Of a stretch of 64,000 bases of DNA, positions 19,013 through 27,801 are shown in pieces (position 1 is the first letter of the stretch; the number at the start of each line of letters is the position of its first letter). Both the position numbers and the translations under genes were made by a program. Where the stretch lies: positions 309,397 through 373,396 of the forward strand of contig JACJWV010000003.1 of the NCBI GenBank assembly GCA_020636915.1, in the 5' to 3' direction. Source of the stretch: Nocardioides sp. Its GTDB lineage: Bacteria; Actinomycetota; Actinomycetes; Propionibacteriales; Nocardioidaceae. The notes beneath the pieces were generated by a model. The model was not told the origin of the DNA, made no database searches, and worked only from the letters and a program-made list of their open reading frames with translations.

Positions 19013-19210
19013 CGAGTCGGCGCATCGTGCCCGCCAGAGAGGTGCGAGTCGGCGCATCGTGCCCGCCAGAGAGGTGCGAGTCGGCGCATCGTGCCCGCCA
19101 GAGAGGTGCGAGTCGGCGCATCGTGCCCGGCTCCGCCATAAGGCAGTGGAGAGGGTGGGCAAGACGCGCCGACTCGGCGTTGCTACGCGGGCAAGACGCG
19201 CCGAGTCGGC
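19013..19210. repeat. 32-bp-period array with inverted arms (REP-like), copy 2
   Basis: Four direct units start at 19013, 19045, 19077 and 19109, each 32 bases, with core CGAGTCGGCGCATCGTGCCC and linker GCCAGAGAGGTG. Two units in opposite orientation start at 19157 and 19189 with core GGGCAAGACGCGCCGACTCG, also 32 bases apart; the last one has GAGTC where GACTC is expected. The core is shared with the array at 4.4 kb but the linker differs. The array starts ten bases after the M20 gene and ends near the left side of the IS110 element. Confidence 0.9.
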
Positions 19211-20640
19211 CTAGACGGTATGACGTGACCGGCTCAGCGTGAGTTGGTTGCGGGCCGGGGCCTCACTCACAGAGATTCGTGGGTTACCGAGCAGGGGCCG
19301 CCTGCTCGGCCTATCCGACAGTTGTGGGAGGCCCCGGTGTTCACCGAGCGTACGAGTGTTGGGCTCGACGTGCACGCCCGATCGGTCGCGGCAGCGGCGA
19401 TCGATGGCGTCACGGGCGAGTTGTTCCAGGCCAAGCTGACCCCGTCCTATGACCACGTCCGGTCCTGGCTCGGCGACCTGCCCGGACCGGTGGCGGTGGC
19501 CTACGAGGCCGGCCCGACCGGATTCGGGCTCTATCGATACCTGAGCAGCGTCGGGATCCGCTGCGAGGTCGTGGCGCCGTCGAAGTTGCAGAGGCCGGCG
19601 GGCGACCGGGTGAAGACCGATGCCAAGGATGCGGTGCATCTGGCGCGTCTGCTGCGGCTGGACGAGGTCACTTCGGTGGCGATCCCGACCGTGGAGCAGG
19701 AGGCCGCGCGCGATCTGGTCCGCGCCAGGGAGGACTGCCGCAGTGACCTGATGCGAGCCAGGCACCGGCTGTCCAAGCTGCTGTTGCGGCACGGGATCGT
19801 CTACTACGGGGGCGACGCCTGGACCGGCAAGCATGACCAGTGGCTGCGTACCGAAGCACTGCCGCAGCTGACGTCGCGGTCGACCCGGCTCACCTTCGAC
19901 GCCGACTACGAGACGGTGCTCGCGACCAAGGCCCGCCGGGATCGGCTCGACGTTGCGATCGAGGAGATGGCCGCGGACTCGGAGTTCACCCCCGTCGTGC
20001 GACGACTCGGGTGTCTGCGTGGGATCAGCACCCTGACCGGGTTCGCACTCGCCGTCGAGATCGGTGACTGGCATCGGTTCACCGGCAACTCGATCGGCTC
20101 GTTCGTCGGACTGATCCCAGCCGAGTACTCCTCAGGAAGCTCGCGCACCCTGGGCCCGATCACCAAGACCGGCAACGGTCATGCCCGTCGGCTGCTGGTC
20201 GAGGCCGCCTGGCACCACCGCCCCCGGTACCGGGTCGGGAAGGTCATGCGGGATCGATGGGACCTCGCGCCCGCCGCCGCCCGCGCCCGTGGTGACGAGG
20301 GCAATCGTCGGCTGCACCAGCGCTGGGTGAAGTTCATCGAGCGTCGCAAACGCAGCACCGTTGCCGACGTTGCGATCGCCCGCGAGCTGGCCGGCTGGTG
20401 CTGGTCGCTGGCCGTGCTCGACGACATGTAGCCCGTCGACCACGGACTGCTCCGTCGTCAACAGGCTCGGCGGCAGCGCGTGGAGCGACCCGCGAGACTT
20501 CTATGAGCAGCCCGGCTCATCGGGCGATGCTCGACCCTAGACACGCGGAACCGCTCCAGCCGAAACACCGTCCTGCGGTACCCAATCCGCGCATATCAGT
20601 CTGACCGCGCGTCGCCAACGACACGCTCGCCGAGACCACG
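19211..20640 (+). mobile_element. IS110-family insertion sequence (ends approximate)
   Basis: The transposase gene is flanked by about 125 bases on its left and 200-290 bases of non-coding DNA on its right before the bkd operon. IS110 elements lack classical terminal repeats and make no target duplication, so exact ends cannot be read from one copy. The larger non-coding region (20432-20640) holds hairpins, for example GAGCAGCCCG with CGGGCGATGCTC near 20507-20534, and could encode the bridge RNA that these elements use to choose targets. The left end abuts a REP-like array. Confidence 0.6.
19337..20431 (+). CDS. IS110-family transposase
   Basis: A 364-residue DEDD transposase. The RuvC-like N-terminal domain shows VGLDVHARS, AYEAGPTGF and KTDAKDAVHLARLL; the C-terminal Transposase_20 domain shows LRGISTLTGFALAVEIGD and GLIPAEYSSGSSR, with the serine needed for recombination. 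It appears intact and full length, so the element may still be active. The GTG at 19337 follows GGGAGG by about six bases; an in-frame extension upstream to 19244 has no such site. Confidence 0.93.
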   Translation: MFTERTSVGLDVHARSVAAAAIDGVTGELFQAKLTPSYDHVRSWLGDLPGPVAVAYEAGPTGFGLYRYLSSVGIRCEVVAPSKLQRPAGDRVKTDAKDAVHLARLLRLDEVTSVAIPTVEQEAARDLVRAREDCRSDLMRARHRLSKLLLRHGIVYYGGDAWTGKHDQWLRTEALPQLTSRSTRLTFDADYETVLATKARRDRLDVAIEEMAADSEFTPVVRRLGCLRGISTLTGFALAVEIGDWHRFTGNSIGSFVGLIPAEYSSGSSRTLGPITKTGNGHARRLLVEAAWHHRPRYRVGKVMRDRWDLAPAAARARGDEGNRRLHQRWVKFIERRKRSTVADVAIARELAGWCWSLAVLDDM

Positions 20641-20652
20641 TCGACGAAGCAC

Positions 20653-20688
20653 GAGGCGCCCGCCCCGATCAACCGGGACGGGCGCCTC
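20653..20688. terminator. Intrinsic-type hairpin between IS110 and bkd operon
   Basis: GAGGCGCCCG-CCCCG and CGGGA-CGGGCGCCTC form a 15-base stem with one mismatch and a short ATCAA-containing loop. It lies just past the 3' end of the E2 gene, and downstream of the transposase on the other strand, so it probably ends the bkd operon transcript. Confidence 0.75.
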
Positions 20689-20719
20689 ACCATGCCTCTT
20701 GACAGCCGCTCACTCCATA

Positions 20720-22138
20720 TCAGAAGAGCAGTGCGGTGGCGGGGTCCTCGAGCATCCCGGCGACGTCGGCGAGGAAGCGCGAGCCCTTCTCGCCGTCGAT
20801 GTGGCGGTGGTCGAAGGAGAGCGCGAGCGTGGTCAGGTCGCGGGCCACGATCTCCCCGGTCACCGGATCGACCCAGGGCTGCTTGCGGATCGCGCCGAAG
20901 CACAGGATCGCGGACTCGCCCGGGTTGATGATCGGCGTGCCGGCGTCGACCCCGAAGACGCCGACGTTGGTGATCGTGAACGTGCCGTCGCTCATCTCCG
21001 CCGGCTGCGTCTTGCCGTCGCGCGCGGTCGCGGTCAGCGCGTTCAACGCCTGGGCGAGCTCGAGCAGCGACAGCGACTCGGCGTCCTTGACGTTCGGCAC
21101 GACCAGCCCGCGCGGGGTGGCTGCGGCGATGCCGAGGTTGACGTAGCTCTTGTAGACGACCTCCTGGGCGGCGTCGTCCCACCAGGAGTTGATCTCGGGA
21201 GTACGACGCATCGCCAGCATGCAGGCGCGGGCCAGGACGAGCAGCGGGCTGACCTTCACCTCGCGGAACTCGCGCCGCGACCGCAGCCGCTCGACCAGCT
21301 CCATCGTGCGGGTCGCGTCGACCGTGACCCACTCGGTCACGTGCGGGCTGGTGAACGCCGACCGGCTCATCGCCTGGGCCATCATCTTGCGCACGCCCTT
21401 GACCGGCTCGCGCCGCTCCCGCTCGCCGGTGGTTGAGGTGCCGCGAGCGCCAGCGAGCGGCCTCGAAACCTCTGCAGCGTCCGCACCGGCCTGGGATGAC
21501 GTCCCCGCCGCCGCCGACTCGACGTCCTCGCGGGACACCGTGCCGTTCGGGCCGGTCGGGGTGAGCGTGGCGATGTCGACGCCGAGGTCCTTGGCGAGCT
21601 TGCGGACCGGCGGCTTGGCCAACGCGTGGGCCGCAGCAGGTACGGGTGCGGTCTCCGCGGGCGTGGACGGCACCGGGGTGCCGATCGCGTCATCCTCGGC
21701 CTCGACCAGCGGCGACGCGCCGGACTCGAAGGCCGCCTGGGCCTGCATGTGCGCGGCCGCGGCACCGGACGACACCTTGCGGGCCCGGCGGACCGGTCCA
21801 CGGTCGGCCTTGTTGCGCCCCACCAGCGACTCGCCCTCGCCGCCGCCGGAGGCGGCCGGGTTGGAGAGGTCGATCTCCACCGGGGCCTCGGGCGCGGCCG
21901 CGGCGGGCTCGCCGATGGCGATGATCGGGGTGCCGACCGGGACCGTCTCGCCGACCTCGACGAGGATCGCGGACACCTCGCCCTCGTAGGGCGAGGGCAG
22001 CTCCACGATCGACTTCGCGGTCTCGATCTCGACGACGACCTGGTTGATCGCGACGACGTCGCCGACCTTCACGTGCCAGGCGACGATCTCGGCCTCGGTG
22101 AGGCCCTCGCCGACGTCGGGCAGCTTGTACTCGGGCAT
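20720..22138 (-). CDS. bkdC: 2-oxoacid dehydrogenase E2 (dihydrolipoamide acyltransferase)
   Basis: A 472-residue E2 core subunit. Residues 1-75 are a lipoyl domain with the lipoylated lysine 42 in ETAKS. A flexible linker leads to a peripheral subunit-binding domain (VRKLAKDLGVDIATLTPTG), and residues 240-472 are the catalytic acyltransferase with DHRHIDG. With the two E1 genes just upstream it makes a complex oxidising branched-chain 2-oxoacids (or pyruvate) to acyl-CoA; branched-chain is more likely for this E1 alpha/beta arrangement, and the products would prime branched fatty acids. The second linker (about 223-237) contains a segment that looks like a dispersed genomic hairpin repeat. 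Confidence 0.88.
   Translation of the reverse strand: MPEYKLPDVGEGLTEAEIVAWHVKVGDVVAINQVVVEIETAKSIVELPSPYEGEVSAILVEVGETVPVGTPIIAIGEPAAAAPEAPVEIDLSNPAASGGGEGESLVGRNKADRGPVRRARKVSSGAAAAHMQAQAAFESGASPLVEAEDDAIGTPVPSTPAETAPVPAAAHALAKPPVRKLAKDLGVDIATLTPTGPNGTVSREDVESAAAGTSSQAGADAAEVSRPLAGARGTSTTGERERREPVKGVRKMMAQAMSRSAFTSPHVTEWVTVDATRTMELVERLRSRREFREVKVSPLLVLARACMLAMRRTPEINSWWDDAAQEVVYKSYVNLGIAAATPRGLVVPNVKDAESLSLLELAQALNALTATARDGKTQPAEMSDGTFTITNVGVFGVDAGTPIINPGESAILCFGAIRKQPWVDPVTGEIVARDLTTLALSFDHRHIDGEKGSRFLADVAGMLEDPATALLF
21428..21470. repeat. Hairpin repeat embedded in the E2 linker
   Basis: The stretch from GGTGGTTGAGG to GGCCTCGAAACC, with GCGAGCGC/GCGAGC between, forms an imperfect hairpin. 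It has the look of the dispersed 'GGTTTCGAGGC...CCTCAACCACC' repeats that I recall from Nocardioides-type genomes, although no second copy is in this window. It is read in frame as part of the flexible linker of E2. Confidence 0.5.
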
Positions 22139-22157
22139 GTCCTGGGAGCTCCTGGGC

Positions 22158-23156
22158 CTAGAAAGCGAGCGAGCGGTCGACGGCGTCGAGGATGCGGTCG
22201 AGGTCGGGGAGGTAGTCCTCCTCGATCCGCGACGGCGGGTAGGGCGTGTCGAACGCACCGACCCGCAGCACCGGTGCCTCGAGGGAGTAGAAGCACTCCT
22301 CGGTGATCCGTGACGCGATCTCCGCACCCATGCCGAGGTTGACGTGCGCCTCGTGCGCGACCACGGCGCGGCCGGTACGACGCACGGAGTCGTAGACCGG
22401 GGCCATGTCCAGCGGCGAGAGCGTGCGCAGGTCGATGACCTCCAGCGACTTCCCCTCCGTGGCCGCGGCCTCCGCCGCGGCCATCGCCGACTTCACCGTC
22501 GGGCCGTAGGCGAGCACGGTCGCGTCCGTGCCGCTGCGGACCACGCGGGAGCTGAACAGCGGGCCGGGCGTCGCGGACTCGTCGAGCTCGGCCTTGTCGG
22601 CGTGGTACTGCCGCTTCGGCTCGAGGAAGATGACCGGGTCGTCGCAGGCGATGGCCTGCTGGATCATCCAGTAGCCGTCGACCGGGTTCGAGCACGCGAC
22701 CACCTTGAGGCCCGGCGTGTGCGCGAACTGCGCCTCCGGGCTCTCGCTGTGGTGCTCGACCGCGCCGATGCCGCCGCCGAAGGGGATCCGGATGACCATC
22801 GGCATCTTCAGCTTGCCTTGCGACCGGAACTGGATCTTCGCGACCTGGCAGACGATCTGGTCGTAGGCCGGGTAGACGAACCCGTCGAACTGGATCTCGA
22901 CCACCGGTCGGTAGCCGCGCAGCGCGAGGCCGACCGCGGTGCCGACGATGCCGGACTCGGCCAGCGGCGAGTCGATGACCCGGTCCTCGCCGAAGTCCTT
23001 CTGCAGGCCGTCGGTGATGCGGAAGACGCCGCCGAGCTTGCCGACGTCCTCACCCATGAGCAGGACCTTGGGGTCGTCCTCCATCGCCTTGCGGAGCCCC
23101 ATGTTGAGGCCCTTGGCGAGGGTGATCTTCTGGCTGGTCTTCTGGGTCTCGGCCAT
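22158..23156 (-). CDS. bkdB: 2-oxoacid dehydrogenase E1 beta subunit
   Basis: A 332-residue transketolase-like subunit that pairs with E1 alpha to form the thiamine diphosphate decarboxylase. Typical segments are VLLMGEDVGKLGGVFRITDG (cofactor-activating glutamate), DSPLAESGIVGTAVGLALRG and EIQFDGFVYPAYDQI, and the C-terminal transketolase domain includes VIDLRTLSPLD. Its ATG shares a base with the E1 alpha stop (TGATG), so the two are coupled, and the E2 gene follows after 19 bases. Confidence 0.9.
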   Translation of the reverse strand: MAETQKTSQKITLAKGLNMGLRKAMEDDPKVLLMGEDVGKLGGVFRITDGLQKDFGEDRVIDSPLAESGIVGTAVGLALRGYRPVVEIQFDGFVYPAYDQIVCQVAKIQFRSQGKLKMPMVIRIPFGGGIGAVEHHSESPEAQFAHTPGLKVVACSNPVDGYWMIQQAIACDDPVIFLEPKRQYHADKAELDESATPGPLFSSRVVRSGTDATVLAYGPTVKSAMAAAEAAATEGKSLEVIDLRTLSPLDMAPVYDSVRRTGRAVVAHEAHVNLGMGAEIASRITEECFYSLEAPVLRVGAFDTPYPPSRIEEDYLPDLDRILDAVDRSLAF

Positions 23157-24337
23157 CAGTGCGCTCCCTCGAACGAGGCGAGGTAGTCGGCGAAGCCGTC
23201 GCGCTGGGCGACGAGCTCGTCGGTCATCTCGGAGTAGACGTGGTCGAAGATGCTCAGCGGCTGCGGGTCAGGCAGCGCCTTGCAGCCCTCGCGGAGCCGG
23301 TGGCCGAGGTCGTCGGCCTCCTGCTGCAGGGTCGCGAAGAAGTCGTCGTCGGCGACGCCGTTGCGGCGCAGGTACGCCTCGACGCGGGCGATCGGGTCCT
23401 TGAGCTTCCAGCGCTCGAGGTCGTCCGAGAGCCGGTAGCGCGTCGGGTCGTCCGTCGTGGTGTGCGCGCCCATCCGGTAGGTGTAGGCCTCGACGAAGGT
23501 GGGGCCCTGGCCGTCACGGGCCCGGTTGAGCGCGGCCTGGGTGACGGCGTACGTCGCCAGCACGTCGTTGCCGTCGACGCGGACGCCCGGGAAGCCGAAG
23601 CCCAGAGCCCTCTGGTAGAGCGGGATCCGGGTCTGGCGCTCGATCGGCTCGGAGATCGCCCACTGGTTGTTCTGGCAGAAGAACACCACTGGCGCGTTGT
23701 AGGACGCGGCGAAGATGAAGGACTCGTTGACGTCACCCTGGGAGGACGCGCCGTCGCCGAAGTGGGCGATCACGGCAGCGTCGCGCTCGGGGTCACCGGT
23801 GCCGACGACGCCGTCGCGCTGCATGCCCATGGCGTAGCCGGTGGCGTGCAGCGTCTGCGCGCCGATGACGATCGTGTAGAGGCCGAAGTTGTTGTCGGCG
23901 GGATCCCACGAGCCCTGGTCGACGCCACGGAAGAGCCCGAGCAGGTCGAGCGGGTCGACGCCCTTGCACCAGGCGACCCCGTGCTCGCGGTACGTCGGGA
24001 AGACGAAGTCCTGCGGACGCAGCGCGCGTCCGGCGCCGATCTGCGCGGCCTCCTGCCCGAGCAGCTGGGCCCAGATGCCGAGCTCCCCGTGCCGCTGGAG
24101 GGCGGTCGCCTCGGTGTCGATGCGACGCGTCAGGACCATGTCGCGGTAGAAGCCGAGGATCGCGTCGTCGCCGAGGTCGAAGGAGAACTCGGGGTGCTCG
24201 ACGCGCTCGCCCTCGGGCGTCAGCAGCTGGACGAGCTCGGGGCCGCCGTCCTGCTGCGAGGGTCCGAAGACCTCGACGAGGTCGGGCCCGAACTGCCCCG
24301 ACACGGCGGGTGTGTCACCCGGTGACTGCGTGCTCAC
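23156..24337 (-). CDS. bkdA: 2-oxoacid dehydrogenase E1 alpha subunit
   Basis: A 393-residue thiamine-diphosphate-dependent E1 alpha. The cofactor motif runs from GDGASSQGDVNE to FFCQNNQWA, and the phosphorylation-loop region YRMGAHTTTDDPTRYR is present. An N-terminal polar extension of about 50 residues precedes the fold, as in other actinobacterial members. The GTG start at 24337 has GGAG five bases upstream. First gene of the bkdABC operon; the 158 bases upstream to the LacI gene should hold its promoter. Specificity (branched-chain versus pyruvate) is inferred. Confidence 0.88.
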   Translation of the reverse strand: MSTQSPGDTPAVSGQFGPDLVEVFGPSQQDGGPELVQLLTPEGERVEHPEFSFDLGDDAILGFYRDMVLTRRIDTEATALQRHGELGIWAQLLGQEAAQIGAGRALRPQDFVFPTYREHGVAWCKGVDPLDLLGLFRGVDQGSWDPADNNFGLYTIVIGAQTLHATGYAMGMQRDGVVGTGDPERDAAVIAHFGDGASSQGDVNESFIFAASYNAPVVFFCQNNQWAISEPIERQTRIPLYQRALGFGFPGVRVDGNDVLATYAVTQAALNRARDGQGPTFVEAYTYRMGAHTTTDDPTRYRLSDDLERWKLKDPIARVEAYLRRNGVADDDFFATLQQEADDLGHRLREGCKALPDPQPLSIFDHVYSEMTDELVAQRDGFADYLASFEGAH

Positions 24338-24495
24338 GTGCGCTCCTTCGATGTCGTCGGCCGTCCGGGGTCTCCGCGTGCCGATGGCGGTCGCTCCGGA
24401 CGCGGGACGCGGGGGTGGTGCGCCCTGTGACCCGGAACACAATCGTGCACCGCCAACGTACCCGTCCGCTCGTCGCCCCCGCCAATCGCCCGCCG

Positions 24496-25503
24496 TCAGT
24501 TCGGTGGCGCGGTATGAACCGGGCCCGTCGACCGCCGGACGACGAGCTGGGTCGGGAGCACCCGCGTCGGCGGCTCGCTCGCGCGGGTCAGGACCTGCGC
24601 CACGACCGCCTCGACCGCCCGGGCACCGGCGTCCTCGGTGCGCTCGGCCAGCGTCGTGAGCGTGGGGTGGCAGAACTCCGCGCCGACGATGTCGTCGAAG
24701 CCCACGACGCTGACGTCCGTCGGTACGCCGACGCCGCGCTCGGCCAGCCGCTGCATGACACCGATCGCGAGCATGTCGTTGTGGGCGACGACGGCGGTCG
24801 CTCCCGCCGCGATGACGGCGTCGGCCGCCGCCGGCCCACCGCCGAGGGTCGGCACGTAGGGGCCGAAGCGGCGCACCTCGAGACCGGCCCGCGCCGCCGC
24901 CGCCTGGAGCCCGGCCCACCGGCGGGCGCCCGACCACGACTCGGGCGGCCCGCCGAGGAAGACCAGGGCGCGGTGGCCCAGCGAGGCGAGGTGGTCGACG
25001 ATCTGCCGGGTGCCGGAGTCGAAGTCGGCCACCACGCAGGCCACCCCGGGCGTCGCCCGGTTGACCAGGGCGATCGGGTTCAGCTCGGCGGCCCGGCGCA
25101 GCTGCTCGTCCGGGAGCCGCGAGGCGCTGAGCACGAAGCCGTCGACGGCGGGGCCGAGGCGCCGGACCAGCTGCTCCTCCTGGCCCGGGTTCTCCGCGGT
25201 GTCGCCGAGGACGAGGGTCAGCCCGGCCGCCGCGGCGGCCCGCTCGGCGCCCTTGATGACCCCGGAGAAGTAGGGGTTGGTGATGTCCGGGACCAGCAGC
25301 GCCAGGGTGCCCGTGCGGCCCGACTCCAGCGCCCGGGCGGCGGGGTTGGGCGCGTAGCCCAGCTCCTCGGCGACCGCCAGGACGTGCTCCCGCGTGTGCT
25401 GGTTGACCCGGCCGGGACGGGTGAAGGCACGCGACACGGTCGAGGCCGCGACGCCGGCGGCCGCGGCGACGTCGGTGATGGTGGCGCGCTTCCGCGGGGG
25501 CAC
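24496..25503 (-). CDS. LacI-family transcriptional regulator
   Basis: A 335-residue repressor. Residues 1-60 are the DNA-binding domain with ATITDVAAAAGVAASTVSRA, followed by the hinge helix PNPAARALESGRTG; the rest is a periplasmic-binding-protein-like effector domain. The GTG at 25503 directly precedes VPPRKRATI. A near-perfect LacI-type operator lies between it and the divergent transporter gene, so it probably represses both itself and the quinate/shikimate genes. The inducer is probably a substrate of the cluster, by context. Confidence 0.88.
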   Translation of the reverse strand: MPPRKRATITDVAAAAGVAASTVSRAFTRPGRVNQHTREHVLAVAEELGYAPNPAARALESGRTGTLALLVPDITNPYFSGVIKGAERAAAAAGLTLVLGDTAENPGQEEQLVRRLGPAVDGFVLSASRLPDEQLRRAAELNPIALVNRATPGVACVVADFDSGTRQIVDHLASLGHRALVFLGGPPESWSGARRWAGLQAAAARAGLEVRRFGPYVPTLGGGPAAADAVIAAGATAVVAHNDMLAIGVMQRLAERGVGVPTDVSVVGFDDIVGAEFCHPTLTTLAERTEDAGARAVEAVVAQVLTRASEPPTRVLPTQLVVRRSTGPVHTAPPN

Positions 25504-25523
25504 GCGCCCCAGTGTGGCAACAA

Positions 25524-25541
25524 ATGGCAAACGCTTGCCAT
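25524..25541. promoter_or_regulatory. LacI-type operator
   Basis: ATGGCAAACGCTTGCCAT has perfect seven-base arms (ATGGCAA/TTGCCAT) around ACGC, the common geometry of LacI-family sites. It is 20 bases from the regulator start and 29 from the transporter start, so one repressor could shut both divergent promoters. Confidence 0.85.
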
Positions 25542-25570
25542 GTGACGCCCGCCACCTCAGCCTCGACGGC

Positions 25571-26956
25571 ATGAGCACCCAGGACACCACCGCGACACCG
25601 GACCCGACACCGATCCCGGGGCGGACGCCCGGCAAGGCCGCACTGGCCGCCTGGTTCGGCAGCGCTCTCGAGTACTACGACTTCGCCATCTACGGCATCG
25701 CCGCGGCGCTGGTCTTCCCCGACATCTTCTTCCCGGACGGCAACGACACCGCCGCGACGGTGGCCGCGTTCGCCACCTTCGGCGTCGCCTACGTCGCCCG
25801 CCCGGTCGGCTCGTTCTTCATGGGCCACGTCGGCGACCGGCTCGGGCGCAAGCGGGTGATGATCGGGACCATCCTGCTGATGGGCGTCTCCACCTTCGCC
25901 GTGGGCTGCCTGCCGACGTACGGCGAGGTCGGGATCCTCGCCCCGGTGCTGCTCGTCGCCCTCCGCATCCTGCAGGGCCTCTCGGCGGCCGGGGAGCAGG
26001 CGGGCGCGAACTCGATGTCCTTCGAGCACGCCCCGGACCACCGCCGCGGGTTCTTCACCAGCTTCACGCTCAGCGGCACCCAGGGCGGCCAGATCCTGGC
26101 GCCGGCCGTCTTCCTCCCGCTGGCGGCGCTGCTCTCCGACGACGCGCTGCAGTCGTGGGGCTGGCGGATCCCGTTCTGGATCAGCGCGGTCGTCGTCGTG
26201 GCCGGCCTGCTCATCCGGCGTCGCCTCGAGGAGACCCCGGAGTTCCAGGCCGAGGTCGCGTCCGAGGAGGCGCCGAGCGCCCCGCTGGCCGTGCTCTTCC
26301 GCAGCCACTGGCGTGCGGTGCTGCGGGTCTTCCTCGCGGCGTTCATCGCGACGGTCAACACGATGTTCGCGGTCTTCGCGCTCAACCTCGCGACGTCCGA
26401 CGACTACGAGATCGGGATCAGCAAGACCACGATGCTCTGGCTCGCGATCGTCGCGAACGTGGTCGCGATCGCGGTCATCCCCTTCTGGGCGATGCTGTCG
26501 GACCGGATCGGCCGGAAGCCGGTCTTCGTCACCGGCGTGCTCGGCAGCGGGGTCCTCGCGGTCGTCTTCCTCGGCGCCATCGCGCACGGCCAGACCGTGC
26601 TGATGTTCGTGGTCGGCGTCGCCCTCGCGGGCGTCGTCTACTCGATGCCGAACGCCGTGTGGCCGGCGACGTACGCGGAGTACTTCCCGACCCGCGTCCG
26701 GCTGTCCGGGATGGCGATCGGCACGCAGTTCGGCTTCGCCCTCGCCGGCTTCACCCCGACCATCGCGGGCGTCCTCCTCGACGGCGCCGTCGAGAACTGG
26801 ACCCACGTCGCGCTGTTCACCGCCGGCGCCTGCGTGATCTCCGCCGTCGCGGTCCTCACCGGCCCGCGTGCCACGCACCTGATCCCGACCCGGGAGATCG
26901 GCGTCCGTCCGGCGCCGGCCAGCGACCCGGCCGTCCGCGTGGGCGTCCCGGCATGA
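25571..26956 (+). CDS. MFS transporter, MHS family, probable shikimate/quinate importer
   Basis: A 461-residue, 12-helix proton symporter of the metabolite:H+ symporter group (ShiA, KgtP, ProP). Typical are GSALEYYDFAIYGIAAALVF in helix 1, GHVGDRLGRKRVM in loop 2-3 and the loop DRIGRKPVF. Its stop overlaps the start of the dehydrogenase gene (ATGA) and all three structural genes are coupled, which suggests import of quinate, shikimate or dehydroshikimate. The ATG at 25571 is the first sensible start after the operator. Confidence 0.83.
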   Translation: MSTQDTTATPDPTPIPGRTPGKAALAAWFGSALEYYDFAIYGIAAALVFPDIFFPDGNDTAATVAAFATFGVAYVARPVGSFFMGHVGDRLGRKRVMIGTILLMGVSTFAVGCLPTYGEVGILAPVLLVALRILQGLSAAGEQAGANSMSFEHAPDHRRGFFTSFTLSGTQGGQILAPAVFLPLAALLSDDALQSWGWRIPFWISAVVVVAGLLIRRRLEETPEFQAEVASEEAPSAPLAVLFRSHWRAVLRVFLAAFIATVNTMFAVFALNLATSDDYEIGISKTTMLWLAIVANVVAIAVIPFWAMLSDRIGRKPVFVTGVLGSGVLAVVFLGAIAHGQTVLMFVVGVALAGVVYSMPNAVWPATYAEYFPTRVRLSGMAIGTQFGFALAGFTPTIAGVLLDGAVENWTHVALFTAGACVISAVAVLTGPRATHLIPTREIGVRPAPASDPAVRVGVPA

Positions 26957-27801
26957 CGTCGTACCTCCTGGGCCTGGTCGGCCGGGACATCTCGGCCTCG
27001 CTGACGCCGGCCCTGCAGGAGCGCGAGGGGGCCGAGTGCGGCCTGCGGCTGAGCTACCGGATCATCGACGCCGCCCGGCTCGGGCTGGGCGCCGACGACC
27101 TGCCGGACCTGCTCGACTGGGCCGAGCGCCTCGGCTTCGACGGGCTCAACATCACCCATCCCTTCAAGCAGGCGGTGCTGCCGCTCCTCGACGAGCTCTC
27201 GGACGACGCGGCCGACCTCGGCGCGGTCAACACGGTGGTGTTCCGCGACGGGCGCCGGCTGGGGCGCAACACCGACTGGTCCGGCTACGGGCGCGCCTTC
27301 CGCGCGGCGCTGCCGGACGCGGTCCAGGACCGGGTCGTGCTGGTCGGCGCGGGTGGCGCCGGCGTCGCGGTGGGCTACGGCCTGCTCGACCAGGGCGCCG
27401 AGCACGTCGCCGTCCTCGACGCCGACGTCGACCGTGCCCAGGCGTGCGCCGTGCGCCTGGCCAAGCGGTACGGCGACGACCGGGTCGCCGTCGCCACCGA
27501 CCTCGCCCGCGCCCTCGACGACGCGCAGGGCCTCGTCAACGCGACCCCGGTCGGCATGCTGGGGCACCCCGGCATGGCGGTGCCGGCGCCGCTCGTGCGG
27601 CCCGACCTCTGGGTCAGCGACGTCGTCTACTTCCCGCTGGAGACCGAGCTCGTGCACCTGGCCCGGGCCCGCGGCTGCCGGGTGGTGCCCGGGGGTGGGA
27701 TGGCCGTGCAGCAGGCGGTCGGCGCGTTCGAGCACTTCACCGGCCGGGTGCCCGACGCCGGCCGGATGCTCCGGCACTTCGAGGAGCTGACCGCGGCATG
27801 A
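26953..27801 (+). CDS. Shikimate/quinate dehydrogenase family protein
   Basis: A 282-residue AroE-family dehydrogenase. The substrate lysine is in THPFKQAVLPLL, the aspartate in NTDWSGYGRAF, and the cofactor loop is VLVGAGGAGVAVGYGL. The substrate-entry segment reads SASLTPALQEREG, like the catabolic QsuD group rather than the SxSPxxHN of biosynthetic AroE, and is consistent with NAD-dependent oxidation of quinate or shikimate. Overlaps the transporter by four bases and the next gene likewise. Confidence 0.83.
   Translation: MTSYLLGLVGRDISASLTPALQEREGAECGLRLSYRIIDAARLGLGADDLPDLLDWAERLGFDGLNITHPFKQAVLPLLDELSDDAADLGAVNTVVFRDGRRLGRNTDWSGYGRAFRAALPDAVQDRVVLVGAGGAGVAVGYGLLDQGAEHVAVLDADVDRAQACAVRLAKRYGDDRVAVATDLARALDDAQGLVNATPVGMLGHPGMAVPAPLVRPDLWVSDVVYFPLETELVHLARARGCRVVPGGGMAVQQAVGAFEHFTGRVPDAGRMLRHFEELTAA

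Noticed and set aside
23156..26878. 1240-codon open frame on the minus strand
   Set aside because: Only its last third (from 24337) is E1 alpha; the rest runs antisense through the LacI and MFS genes and reflects lack of stop codons in GC-rich DNA.
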